Shown piece after piece: positions 44,950 through 53,678 of a stretch of DNA of 64,000 nt (position 1 is its first letter; each line of letters begins with the position of its first letter). Position numbers and translations under genes: made by a program. Source of the DNA: Pseudomonas peradeniyensis (lineage in GTDB: Bacteria > Pseudomonadota > Gammaproteobacteria > Pseudomonadales > Pseudomonadaceae). The stretch is from assembly GCF_014268935.2 (NCBI RefSeq), contig NZ_JABWRJ020000004.1, positions 1 to 64,000 on the forward strand, read 5' to 3'. A model generated the notes under the pieces. The model was not told the origin of the DNA. It made no database searches and saw only the letters and a list, made by a program, of their open reading frames with translations.

Positions 44950-45879
44950 ATGATCGATCTAAGGCACCTGCGCACCATCCACGCCCTGCGCGACACCGAT
45001 AGCCTGCACGACGCCGCTGAACGCCTGCACCTCACCCAGTCCGCCCTGTCGCACCAGTTCCGCGAACTGGAAGAGCGGATTGGCATGCAGCTGTTCGTGC
45101 GCAAGTCCAAGCCGGTGCGCTTCACCAGTGCCGGCCTCAAGCTGCTGCAACTGGCCGACCAGGTCCTGCCGCTGATCTGCGGCACCGAGCGCGACCTGGG
45201 CAAGCTCGCCAGCGGCACTGCGGGGCGCCTGCATATCGCCATCGAGTGCCACAGCTGCTACCAGTGGCTGATGCCCTCGGTGGACGAGTTCCGCGGTGCC
45301 TGGCCGGAGGTGGAACTGGACCTGGCCTCAGGCTTTGCCTTCGCCCCGCTGCCCGCGCTGGAGCGCGGCGACCTCGACCTGGTAGTGACCTCCGACCCGG
45401 TCACCCTCCCTGGCATCAGCTACGTGCCGCTGTTCGGCTATGAAGCTGTGCTGGCCGTCGACAATCATCACCCCTTGCACGGCAAGCCCTACCTGGAGCC
45501 CGGCGACCTGGCCAGCCAGACGCTGATCACCTACCCCATCGAGCGCCACCGCCTGGATATATTCACCCGCTTTCTCGAACCCGCGGACATCGAGCCCGCC
45601 CAGGTGCGGACTTCGGAGCTGACGGTGATGATGATGCAGCTGGTCGCCTCGGGCCGCGGCGTGTGCTGCCTGCCCAACTGGGCGCTGCATGAGTACAGCT
45701 CGCGTGGCTATGTGACCGCCAAGCGCCTGGGCGAGAATGGGTTGCAGGCCCGACTGTACGCGGCGATCCGCAGCGACATGCTGCAAGTGCCCTACGTCAG
45801 CGATTTTCTGCTGACGGCCAAGGACATTTCGTTTGCGACGCTGGAGGGGGTGAATGTCGTATCAGGGCTGGCAATATGA
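44950..45879 (+). CDS. metR: MetR, LysR-type regulator of methionine genes
   Basis: A 309-residue LysR protein of the MetR branch. The HTH spans about 2-60 (D-A-A-E-R-L-H-L-T-Q-S-A-L-S-H-Q-F-R-E-L-E). The MetR-type effector domain contains I-A-I-E-C-H-S-C-Y-Q-W-L-M-P. MetR senses homocysteine and activates methionine-synthesis genes. The ATG at 44950 is preferred to a TTG six bases upstream. It is divergent from mesX-mesD, its most likely target. Confidence 0.92.
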   Translation: MIDLRHLRTIHALRDTDSLHDAAERLHLTQSALSHQFRELEERIGMQLFVRKSKPVRFTSAGLKLLQLADQVLPLICGTERDLGKLASGTAGRLHIAIECHSCYQWLMPSVDEFRGAWPEVELDLASGFAFAPLPALERGDLDLVVTSDPVTLPGISYVPLFGYEAVLAVDNHHPLHGKPYLEPGDLASQTLITYPIERHRLDIFTRFLEPADIEPAQVRTSELTVMMMQLVASGRGVCCLPNWALHEYSSRGYVTAKRLGENGLQARLYAAIRSDMLQVPYVSDFLLTAKDISFATLEGVNVVSGLAI

Positions 45880-45977
45880 GGCCAATGATCAGCGGCCATT
45901 GAACCCTGCAAGCTGTGAACCGGTTGGAGGGCAAGGAGCATCGTGCTCCCGTACAAAATTGATAAAGGCCTTCTAAG

Positions 45978-45997
45978 CCGCCGACACCTGTCGGCGG
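45978..45997. terminator. possible bidirectional terminator hairpin
   Basis: CCGCCGACA and TGTCGGCGG form a perfect 9-bp stem with a very short centre between the convergent metR and uvrA-like genes. There is no strong T-run, so it may act only as a stabilising hairpin. Confidence 0.45.
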
Positions 45998-46018
45998 TTC
46001 GGATGAACGGCGCACGTT

Positions 46019-48688
46019 TTACCATCCTGGGCCATGGCGCTCCGTGCGCTTGAACGCCTTCGCAAGAAACGGCGCCGTCCGGCTGTCCGCCACCTCAGCC
46101 ACCTGTCGAGGCGTCCCGGTCGCGACAATCCGTCCACCTGCCTCCCCCGCGCCCGGCCCCACGTCGATCACCCAGTCGGCCTGGGCCACTGCGCGCATCT
46201 CGTGCTCGATCATCACCACGGTATTGCCCGCCTCGACCAGGCGCTGCAACTGTACCAGCAGACGGTCGGCATCCAATGCGTGCAACCCGGTGGTCGGCTC
46301 GTCGAGCACGTACAGGCTTCGGCCGCGCTGGCTTCGCTGCAGCTCCGTGGCCAGCTTGATGCGCTGCGCCTCGCCCCCTGACAGCTCGGTGGCTGGCTGC
46401 CCCAGGCGCAGGTAGCCCAGGCCGATCTCGCACAGCAGTTGCAGCGGCCGCGCGATGGCCGCTTCGCCCGCGAAAAAGTCATGGGCCTCTTCGACCGTCA
46501 TGTGCAGCACTTCGGCGATGTTGCGCCCGTTCCAGCGCACTTCGAGCGTAGCCTCGTTGTAGCGTGCGCCATGGCAAGTCGGGCATGGCGCGTAGACGCT
46601 GGGCATGAACAGCAGCTCGACACTGACGAAGCCCTCTCCCTCGCACGTCTCGCAACGCCCCTTCGGCACATTGAAGGAGAACCGCCCGGCATCGTAGCGA
46701 TGACGACGGGCGTCCGGCGTGGCGGCGAACAGCTTGCGCACATGATCGAACAGGCCGGTGTAGGTGGCCAGGTTGGAACGTGGTGTACGGCCAATCGGCT
46801 TCTGGTCAACCTGGACCAGGCGCTGGATCACCTCGACATCGCCGGCAAGATGACCACCCGTGGCTTCGATCACCGTCGGGCCTTGGTGCTCGGTATTTTC
46901 AGCCGCATCGTCCTCGGGCTCGTGCCCTAGGTGCAACAGCAGCAACTCCGGCAGGGCCTGGGCGACCAGGCTGGACTTGCCCGAGCCGGAAATACCGGTC
47001 ACCGCCGTCAGCACACCCAGCGGGATGCGTGCATCCACCCCCTGCAGGTTGTGCCGCCGAATGCCGCATAGCTCCAGCCATCCGGCCGGTTCGCGTTCAC
47101 GGCTGCCCGGCGCGGACGTCTCATCGAACAGATAACGCGCGGTGCGCGACTCGGCAACGTCTCGCAGGCCCTCCGGCAGGCCGCTGTAAAGCACGCGGCC
47201 GCCGCGCTCCCCCGCATCCGGCCCGACATCCACCAGCCATTGCGCACGGCGCATCAGGTCCAGGTCGTGCTCGACCACGAACAGCGAATTACCGGCATCG
47301 CGCAGCGTGTCCAGCGAGTCGTACAGCGCCTGACTGTCGGAGGGGTGCAGGCCTGCCGAAGGCTCGTCGAGCACATACACGACGCCAAACAGCATGGAAC
47401 TCAATTGCGTGGCCAGACGCAAGCGCTGCAACTCGCCCGCCGACAGCGTCGGCGTGGCACGGTCGAGGGTGAGGTAACCCAGGCCCAATCCACGCAGTTG
47501 GCGCAGGCGCGCCATCACGCCAGCGGCCAGGCGCTGCGCGGCGAGACGTTTTTCCTCCGAAAGCGCCGAGGTACGTCGCACGTCTGGCGATACCGCATGG
47601 ACTGCGCGGCCACTCTCGGCACGCGCCGCCCGATCACGGCGTGTCGCCTCCCGATCAGTCCCCTCCCCGGCCGTGTGCCCATGAAAATCACCTTGGGCAA
47701 TGGGTTCGAGCAATGCCGCCAGGCGGTCCAGGGACATTTGCGTGAACTCGCCGATATCCACGCCGGCAAACGTCACCGAGAGCGCCTCGGCCTTGAGGCG
47801 CTTGCCCTGGCAGGTCGGACACAGCCGGCCCTCCATGTAGCGCGACACGCGCTTTCGCATCAACGCGCTCTGCGTGTTGGCAAAGGTGTGCAGCACATAG
47901 CGGCGGGCACCGGTGAAAGTCCCCATGTAGCTGGGCTCGAGCTTGCGCTTGAGCGCCGCACGGGTCTCGGCGGGCGTGAAGCCCGCGTAGACCGGCACTG
48001 TCGGGGTTTCTTCGGTGAACAGAATCCAGTCTCGGTCCTGCTTGGACAAATCCTGCCAGGGGCGGTCGACGTCATAACCCAGGGTGACCAGGATGTCGCG
48101 CAGGTTCTGCCCATGCCAGGCCGGCGGCCAGGCCGCGATGGCGCGCTCACGGATGCTCAACGACGGGTCGGGCACCATGGTCGCCTCCGTCACCTCGTAC
48201 ACATGGCCCAAGCCATGGCAGGCCGGGCAGGCCCCTTGCGGGGTGTTTGGCGAAAAATCCTCGGCGTAGAGCATCGGCTGACCGGCCGGATAGGCGCCGG
48301 CCCGCGAGTACATCATGCGGACCAGGCTGGACAGTGTGGTCACGCTGCCCACCGACGAGCGCGCATTGCTCGCCCCCCGCTGCTGCTGCAAGGCGACCGC
48401 GGGGGGCAGGCCGTCGATGGCGTCGACGTCGGGCACGCCCGCCTGGTCGATCAGCCGCCGCGCATACGGGGCCACCGATTCGAAGTAGCGCCGCTGCGCC
48501 TCGGCATAGATCGTGCCGAACGCCAGCGAGGACTTGCCGGAGCCGGAGACACCGGAAAACACTACCAGCGCATTGCGCGGGATGGCGACGTCCACATCCT
48601 TGAGGTTGTTTTCCCGCGCGCCGCGCACTTGCACCAGGCCACTGGCCGCAGCGCTGCACGAGGATTCACCGTATGAAGGGTTCGACAT
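46019..48688 (-). CDS. UvrA-like ABC ATPase (class II, UvrA2-type)
   Basis: An 889-residue relative of the excinuclease subunit UvrA. Both ATP sites are present (G-V-S-G-S-G-K-S-S and G-I-S-G-S-G-K-S-S), with LSAGE/LSGGE signatures and CxxC zinc motifs (C-P-A-C-H-G, C-P-T-C-Q-G, C-E-T-C-E-G-E-G, C-P-T-C-H-G). An Arg/Ala-rich insert of about 50 residues lies near 350-395, where the first half would meet its signature domain. It is shorter than housekeeping UvrA, stands apart from uvrB, and fits the UvrA2/DrrC-like class linked to drug or DNA-damage tolerance. ATG at 48688 gives the family N terminus. Confidence 0.85.
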   Translation of the reverse strand: MSNPSYGESSCSAAASGLVQVRGARENNLKDVDVAIPRNALVVFSGVSGSGKSSLAFGTIYAEAQRRYFESVAPYARRLIDQAGVPDVDAIDGLPPAVALQQQRGASNARSSVGSVTTLSSLVRMMYSRAGAYPAGQPMLYAEDFSPNTPQGACPACHGLGHVYEVTEATMVPDPSLSIRERAIAAWPPAWHGQNLRDILVTLGYDVDRPWQDLSKQDRDWILFTEETPTVPVYAGFTPAETRAALKRKLEPSYMGTFTGARRYVLHTFANTQSALMRKRVSRYMEGRLCPTCQGKRLKAEALSVTFAGVDIGEFTQMSLDRLAALLEPIAQGDFHGHTAGEGTDREATRRDRAARAESGRAVHAVSPDVRRTSALSEEKRLAAQRLAAGVMARLRQLRGLGLGYLTLDRATPTLSAGELQRLRLATQLSSMLFGVVYVLDEPSAGLHPSDSQALYDSLDTLRDAGNSLFVVEHDLDLMRRAQWLVDVGPDAGERGGRVLYSGLPEGLRDVAESRTARYLFDETSAPGSREREPAGWLELCGIRRHNLQGVDARIPLGVLTAVTGISGSGKSSLVAQALPELLLLHLGHEPEDDAAENTEHQGPTVIEATGGHLAGDVEVIQRLVQVDQKPIGRTPRSNLATYTGLFDHVRKLFAATPDARRHRYDAGRFSFNVPKGRCETCEGEGFVSVELLFMPSVYAPCPTCHGARYNEATLEVRWNGRNIAEVLHMTVEEAHDFFAGEAAIARPLQLLCEIGLGYLRLGQPATELSGGEAQRIKLATELQRSQRGRSLYVLDEPTTGLHALDADRLLVQLQRLVEAGNTVVMIEHEMRAVAQADWVIDVGPGAGEAGGRIVATGTPRQVAEVADSRTAPFLAKAFKRTERHGPGW

Positions 48689-48766
48689 GGGTTCGTGTCC
48701 TGCTGTTGGTGGGTGGCCGCGGGCCGAGGCCTCGCACATGATGGTCGCCGGGCCGCGATGACCGCG

Positions 48767-50104
48767 TCAGCAAGAGTGCTCTTCTCCTGCAGGGTCCCCA
48801 TGCGCATGCCTGATTCGCCGGACCGTCCACCAGATCGCCAGGATGACCACGGGCACCAGGCCGGCAATCACCAACTCAGGCGCCACCTTGTCGTGAACCC
48901 CTGGAATACCCTTGAGCAGATAAGCCAGCAGGCTGACGACGTAATAGGAGATGGCCGCGACCGACAAGCCTTCGACGGTTTGCTGAAGGCGCAACTGCAA
49001 CTTGGCGCGGTTGTTCATCGAGGCCAGAAGGTCTCGGTTCTGACGCTCGAGCTCGACATCGATCCACGAGCGCAGCAACGCGATGGCACGTGTCAGCTTG
49101 TCGGAAAGCTTGGCCTGACGTTCCTTGACCGATTGGCAGGTGCGCATCGCCGGGGCAATGCGCCGGTGCAGGAAGTCGCGCCAGGTGCAGTACCCGGCGA
49201 CCGACGTCTCCGCCAGCGCATCCAGCCGCTCTTCGACGATTTCGTGATAGGCCCGGCTGGCGCCGAACCGATACAGGTTCGCCGCCACGCCAGCCTCCAG
49301 CTCCGCGCCCAGGGTGGTCAGTTCGGCCAGCAGCACGTCATGGTCCCGGCGAGCGCCCTTGTCGGTGCGCATCTGGTCAGTGATGGCGGCAAGTTGCGAC
49401 TCCATGCGCCGCAGGTCCACGGTCATCGAGCGGGTCAGTGGCAGCGCCAGCAATGCCAGGGTGCGGTAGGTCTCGATCTCCAGCAGGCGCTGAACGAGCG
49501 CCCCCGCCCGCGCCTGGGTCAGGCCTCGGTCGAGCACCAGGATATTGGTCAGGCCATCGGCATCCTGGCGAAAGTCGGTGACGATCGCGGCGGCACCGTT
49601 CTCCACCACCGAATAGCACAGGCTGACGGGGTCGAAACGGTCGATCTCCTGTTCAGCTGCTGCGCTCCAAGGCAGCACATTCAGCCGAATACCGGAAATC
49701 ACCGGGCCAGGCGCGACGAAGCCGTGCTTGAACGGATTCTCTCCGCAGGGCGTTGCGGTATCGGGATCGAGCACGGCGCTCCACAGGTAGGTCGAGAACT
49801 CCGTGTGCTTTTCGCAATGCAGGTCACCTTCGTCCCAGGTCAGGCCGTGAAGCGCCGCGCCACTGTCGGGCTGCGCGACGCCCAGGCGCTGGGACAATTC
49901 GGTCATTGCCTGCTGGTCACGGGCAGGGTCGCCTTCGGTCATGAAGGCCAACTGCAGCAAGCCCCGGGGCGCCTGGATAAGCAGGTGCGGACGTGCATGC
50001 ACTTCATCAACGGCCAGTGCACGACCGGCGTGGGCTGGCATGCCATACACGCTGGTGGAAGCAGTGGGTCGCGGGGTCGTATCGGAGAGGGGCGGCTGTT
50101 TCAT
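48767..50104 (-). CDS. DUF3422 membrane protein
   Basis: A 445-residue protein of the DUF3422 family, function unknown. The long soluble part has the family opening V-D-E-V-H-A-R-P-H and helical coiled-coil stretches (about 220-390). Two membrane spans close the protein (about 388-408 and 417-437) before a short basic tail. ATG at 50104 gives the family N terminus. It sits downstream of frmR on the same strand, 124 bases away, at the edge of the formaldehyde cluster; whether it belongs to it is uncertain. Confidence 0.82.
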   Translation of the reverse strand: MKQPPLSDTTPRPTASTSVYGMPAHAGRALAVDEVHARPHLLIQAPRGLLQLAFMTEGDPARDQQAMTELSQRLGVAQPDSGAALHGLTWDEGDLHCEKHTEFSTYLWSAVLDPDTATPCGENPFKHGFVAPGPVISGIRLNVLPWSAAAEQEIDRFDPVSLCYSVVENGAAAIVTDFRQDADGLTNILVLDRGLTQARAGALVQRLLEIETYRTLALLALPLTRSMTVDLRRMESQLAAITDQMRTDKGARRDHDVLLAELTTLGAELEAGVAANLYRFGASRAYHEIVEERLDALAETSVAGYCTWRDFLHRRIAPAMRTCQSVKERQAKLSDKLTRAIALLRSWIDVELERQNRDLLASMNNRAKLQLRLQQTVEGLSVAAISYYVVSLLAYLLKGIPGVHDKVAPELVIAGLVPVVILAIWWTVRRIRHAHGDPAGEEHSC

Positions 50105-50228
50105 GACGGCCTCTTGTCTCTTTGATTGAAGGGTAACGCGCTTGACGCCCGGTACCCTGGGCATGACCCTGGATAACCGGCGCAAGCCAGAAAGTGAGCG
50201 CCCCCGACGGCCCCGAAAACGACGATGG

Positions 50229-50504
50229 CTAGCGCAGGTAGGAGCGCACGATGGAGATCGTGTCGTCGATCGTCTGCTTCTGCGAATCGCTCCTGTCCTC
50301 GGTCTGCGGGAATTCTTCGCGCAGGTAGCTTTCCAGGATCGATGCCATCAAGCCGTTGACGGCGCCGCGGACCGCCGCAAGCTGCTGGAGAATCGCAGCG
50401 CACTCGGCCCCGTCATCCAGCGCTTGCTCAAGGGCACCTACCTGACCTTTGATGCGGCGCACGCGGGTCAGCGCTTGTTTTTTCTCACGAGGGTTGTGGG
50501 GCAT
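50229..50504 (-). CDS. frmR: FrmR-type formaldehyde-sensing repressor (intact copy)
   Basis: A 91-residue RcnR/CsoR-family repressor. The formaldehyde-sensing pair of FrmR, Pro2 and Cys35, is present; formaldehyde bridges these and releases DNA. Position 60, histidine in E. coli FrmR and part of the family metal site, is tyrosine here (L-E-S-Y-L-R-E). That argues for aldehyde rather than metal sensing. It has its own upstream region with an operator-like site (50536-50557). It is at the far end of the frmA-fghA cluster, and a broken second copy lies next to frmA. Confidence 0.9.
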   Translation of the reverse strand: MPHNPREKKQALTRVRRIKGQVGALEQALDDGAECAAILQQLAAVRGAVNGLMASILESYLREEFPQTEDRSDSQKQTIDDTISIVRSYLR

Positions 50505-50535
50505 CGAACACCTTCAAGGGTTACGTGCAGGCCTC

Positions 50536-50557
50536 ATACTATACTCCCGTGCAGTAT
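50536..50557 (-). promoter_or_regulatory. FrmR-type operator, diverged
   Basis: A 22-bp site that begins ATACTATAC and ends CAGTAT. It matches the perfect operator at 55128-55149 at about 18 of 22 positions and lies 32 bases before the frmR start, consistent with self-regulation. The inner pairing is weaker than in the other site. Confidence 0.55.
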
Positions 50558-50704
50558 AAAGTCATGCAAATGGTTGAAATTCGTCGCTCGGATCGAGCGC
50601 GTCCATGCTAGTCGAATTTCCCCTCGAAACGCACCCTCCGCTTCCGAAGCCGCCATCATTGAAAACGACACGCTCCGCCAAGCCGGCGAGCCTACTCGGT
50701 GCCC

Positions 50705-52012
50705 TCAATCCACCGAAGCGGATTTACCTGGCGTATTTCTCCCCTGCTCACCGGCGCGCATGATCAGGCGTGAACCCCGGTAGCCGACGCTGTGGTTCCA
50801 CACCCAGCTCAGTGCGACACTCAAGCGATTACGCACGCCGATCAGGAAGTAGATGTGCGCCAGCTTCCAGATCCACCAGGCGATCGCCCCGCGCAACCTG
50901 ATACGCCCCATGTCGATCACCGCCAGGCTGCGACCGATGGTAGCCAGATTGCCCTGGTGCTTGTACTTGAACGGCTCATCGACGCGCTTGCCTTTCAGTC
51001 GCCGCTTGATCAGGTTGGCCACGTACTTGCCTTGCTGCTTGGCCGCAGGTGCAATACCCGGTACATATTTGCCATCCGCCATCGCCGACGCCGCGGTATC
51101 CCCGATGACAAAGATCTCGGGACGACCCGCAACGCTCAGGTCCGGCCTGACCAGCACCCTTCCGGCGCGATCCGACTCGGCGTTCAGCCAACGTGCCGCC
51201 GGAGAAGCCTGTACACCGGCCGCCCAGACGATGGTCTTGGCCGCGAGCGGCTTGCCTGCGACGATCACCCCCTCGTCGGAGCAGTCGGTTACCGGAGAGC
51301 CCAGCGCTACTTCCACACCGAGCTTTTCCAGCGCTCGCCGGGTGTAGTCCGAAAGCTTTTCGGGAAATACCGGCAGCAGGCGTGTACCGGCCTCGATCAG
51401 GACAACGCGTGTGGCGCGTGGATCGATGGCGCGAAAGTCATTTGCCAGCGTGTCTTTCGCCAGTTCGGCGATGGTGCCGGCCAACTCGACGCCGGTCGGT
51501 CCGCCGCCGATGATCACGAACGTCTGCAGCGCGGCACGCTCCGTCGGGTTGCTGGAGCGCTCGGCTTGTTCGAATGCATCCAGAATCCGCCCACGGATCG
51601 TGGCCGCGTCCTCCAGGGTCTTCAGGCCTGGGGCGTGGGGCTCCCACTCGTCATGGCCGAAATAGGCATGCGTCGCCCCCGTGGCCAGTACCAGCGTGTC
51701 GTAGCCGACGGTCGAACCGTTGTCGAGGATGACTTGCCGGGCGTCGACATCGACCCCCTGCACTTCGGCCATCAGCGTCTGCACATTCTGGCGGTTGCGG
51801 AACAGGTAGCGAATCGGCCAGGCGATTTCAGAGGTCGACAGCGACGCCCCGGCCACCTGGTACAGCAAGGGCTGGAACAGGTGATAGTTGCGCCGGTCGA
51901 TGATCGTGATATCGACGTCGGCGCCACAGAAGCCGTTGACAACGTCCAACCCGCCGAAACCCGCGCCAACGACGACGACATGATGCCGTTTGTCAGAGGT
52001 CTTTTTCATCAT
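50705..52012 (-). CDS. type II NADH dehydrogenase-like flavoprotein
   Basis: A 435-residue NAD(P)H/FAD oxidoreductase of the NDH-2 type. FAD motif G-A-G-F-G-G near residue 16 and NADH motif G-G-G-P-T-G-V-E near 168. The C terminus has a hydrophobic amphipathic segment (W-W-I-W-K-L-A-H-I-Y-F-L-I-G) that docks NDH-2 on the membrane. Such enzymes pass electrons from NADH to quinone without pumping. Start ATG at 52012, with GGGAG upstream. It follows fghA by 16 bases, so it would recycle NADH made by FrmA in the same operon. That link is inference. Confidence 0.87.
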   Translation of the reverse strand: MMKKTSDKRHHVVVVGAGFGGLDVVNGFCGADVDITIIDRRNYHLFQPLLYQVAGASLSTSEIAWPIRYLFRNRQNVQTLMAEVQGVDVDARQVILDNGSTVGYDTLVLATGATHAYFGHDEWEPHAPGLKTLEDAATIRGRILDAFEQAERSSNPTERAALQTFVIIGGGPTGVELAGTIAELAKDTLANDFRAIDPRATRVVLIEAGTRLLPVFPEKLSDYTRRALEKLGVEVALGSPVTDCSDEGVIVAGKPLAAKTIVWAAGVQASPAARWLNAESDRAGRVLVRPDLSVAGRPEIFVIGDTAASAMADGKYVPGIAPAAKQQGKYVANLIKRRLKGKRVDEPFKYKHQGNLATIGRSLAVIDMGRIRLRGAIAWWIWKLAHIYFLIGVRNRLSVALSWVWNHSVGYRGSRLIMRAGEQGRNTPGKSASVD

Positions 52013-52028
52013 CAGGGTCTCCCAAAGT

Positions 52029-52862
52029 TCAGCGATTCAACGCAGCCGCGTGGTGGGCCATGTGTCCGCTCAGGTAGTTCGAAATGAAGTAGTAGCTATG
52101 GTCATGGCCAGGTCGCAGGTTGAGCGTCAGCGGGTGACCGGCCTGTTCGCACGCGGCACGCAGCAGTTCCGGTCGCAACTGGGACTCGAGAAACTCATCG
52201 TTCAGCCCTTGATCGACCAGCAATGGCAAGCGCTCTTGCGCCGTGCGGATCAGTTCGACCGTGTCGTACCGCTTCCAGGCGTCCAGGTCGTGCTCGCCCA
52301 GGTAGGCCGCCAGGGCCTTCTGCCCCCATGGGACTTGCGTGGGCGCCACGATCGGCGAGAACGCCGAGACACTGGCGTAACGACCTGGATTGCGCAGCGC
52401 GATGACCAGGGCACCATGTCCGCCCATGGAATGCCCGCTGATGCTGCGTTTTGACGACGCCGGGAAGTTCGCTTCGATCAGCGCCGGCAGTTCGTCGACC
52501 ACGTATGAGTACATCTGGAAGTGATCGCTCCAGGGCAGCTGTGTGGCGTTCACATAGAAACCCGCCCCCTGGCCGAGGTCATAGGCCGCGTCGTCGGCGA
52601 CACTCTCCCCCCGCGGGCTGGTATCAGGGGCGACGACAATGATCCCGTGCCGGGCGGCATAACGCTGTACCGCCGCCTTGGTGATGAAGTTCTGTTCGCT
52701 GCAGGTCAGCCCGGAAAGCCAGTACAGCACCGGGCGTTCCTGATGCTCGGCCTGGGGCGGAAGGTAGATGCCAAACCTCATCGTGCAGCCAAGCACGGTG
52801 GACTCATGCTGATAAACGTCCTGCCAACCCTCGAAGCTGGCGTGATGTTCAATGCGTTCCAT
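52029..52862 (-). CDS. fghA: S-formylglutathione hydrolase
   Basis: Cytoplasmic serine esterase that hydrolyses S-formylglutathione to formate and glutathione, the second step of formaldehyde detoxification. 277 residues. Nucleophile motif G-H-S-M-G-G-H-G (S145). The oxyanion region L-S-G-L-T-C-S-E-Q-N-F is highly conserved in the family, and the late G-H-D-H-S-Y-Y-F histidine is present. ATG at 52862 gives the family N terminus; a 14-codon extension upstream is possible. Confidence 0.95.
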   Translation of the reverse strand: MERIEHHASFEGWQDVYQHESTVLGCTMRFGIYLPPQAEHQERPVLYWLSGLTCSEQNFITKAAVQRYAARHGIIVVAPDTSPRGESVADDAAYDLGQGAGFYVNATQLPWSDHFQMYSYVVDELPALIEANFPASSKRSISGHSMGGHGALVIALRNPGRYASVSAFSPIVAPTQVPWGQKALAAYLGEHDLDAWKRYDTVELIRTAQERLPLLVDQGLNDEFLESQLRPELLRAACEQAGHPLTLNLRPGHDHSYYFISNYLSGHMAHHAAALNR

Positions 52863-53235
52863 GGATGTTCTCCTTGTCTCGACGAAGCGGTGCCCAGGCG
52901 CCACCCCGCCGCGAAGGCCAGATGTCGTCTTGGATGTACGAGCTATGAAAGGTGCAATCCAGTGATGCGCTGGCGCGATGACCGACGCCGCCCACTGGCC
53001 TGTATTGAATGCTGTGGTTCTTGCATCACGCAGCGAACGCTCAGTCCGTGCGTGCTGGTTGATCGCCTTCGGCCATGAAGGCGAGTTCGGAGCGCGAATC
53101 AGCCGATCAGGGCTCCGAGAACCGCTGACCGCCAGGCATGAGCGGGCATGCCATGAGCGGTCGCGGCCAAGGTGGAGAGTGAGATCGTCCTGGCAGGTCC
53201 CTGCCCTTTCACCACGACCTCACGCCTCCCGGGTT
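52863..53235. other. gene-free spacer in the formaldehyde cluster
   Basis: 373 bases between fghA and the VOC gene. No gene, RNA or strong terminator is recognised. Two near-copies of CATGAGCGG lie around 53136-53162. It could hold a separate promoter for fghA, since the gap is long for an operon. Confidence 0.5.
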
Positions 53236-53634
53236 TCAGACAAACGCGTAAGCGCAGACCTTGTTACCGGCCGGATCACGCAGGTAGGCCGCGTAGGCAC
53301 CCGGCAGGTGACCACGTGGACCCGGTTGGCCTTCATCGGTACCGCCAGCGGCCAGGCCTGCAGCGTGGAATGCATCCACCTCGGCAGGGCTGGCGGCGGC
53401 GAAGCCGACCGTCACGCCGTTGCTGGTAGGTGCTGCGCCATTGCCTGGACGGGCGATGATGAACGCCGGCTTGTCACGGCCGTACAGCACCCAATCGTTA
53501 CCGAATGGACCCAGGTTCTTGATGCCCAGGGCACCCAGGGCGGCATCGAAGAACGCGGCCGATTTCTGAATGTCGGCGGCGCCGAAGAACACGTGGGAGA
53601 AGATATCGTTACCGGAAATTACTGGAGTAGCCAT
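53236..53634 (-). CDS. VOC-family (glyoxalase-like) protein
   Basis: A 132-residue vicinal-oxygen-chelate fold protein. It opens with F-S-H-V-F-F-G-A-A-D-I and ends with Y-L-R-D-P-A-G-N-K-V-C, both typical of the glyoxalase/dioxygenase superfamily. It lies 44 bases after frmA on the same strand and is probably co-transcribed. Similar VOC proteins accompany frmA in other pseudomonads. The role is not established; aldehyde or glutathione-adduct handling is a guess. Confidence 0.85.
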   Translation of the reverse strand: MATPVISGNDIFSHVFFGAADIQKSAAFFDAALGALGIKNLGPFGNDWVLYGRDKPAFIIARPGNGAAPTSNGVTVGFAAASPAEVDAFHAAGLAAGGTDEGQPGPRGHLPGAYAAYLRDPAGNKVCAYAFV

Positions 53635-53678
53635 TAATGTGTTTCCTTGAGTATGGGTATTGAATGATCAGGTCGTGA

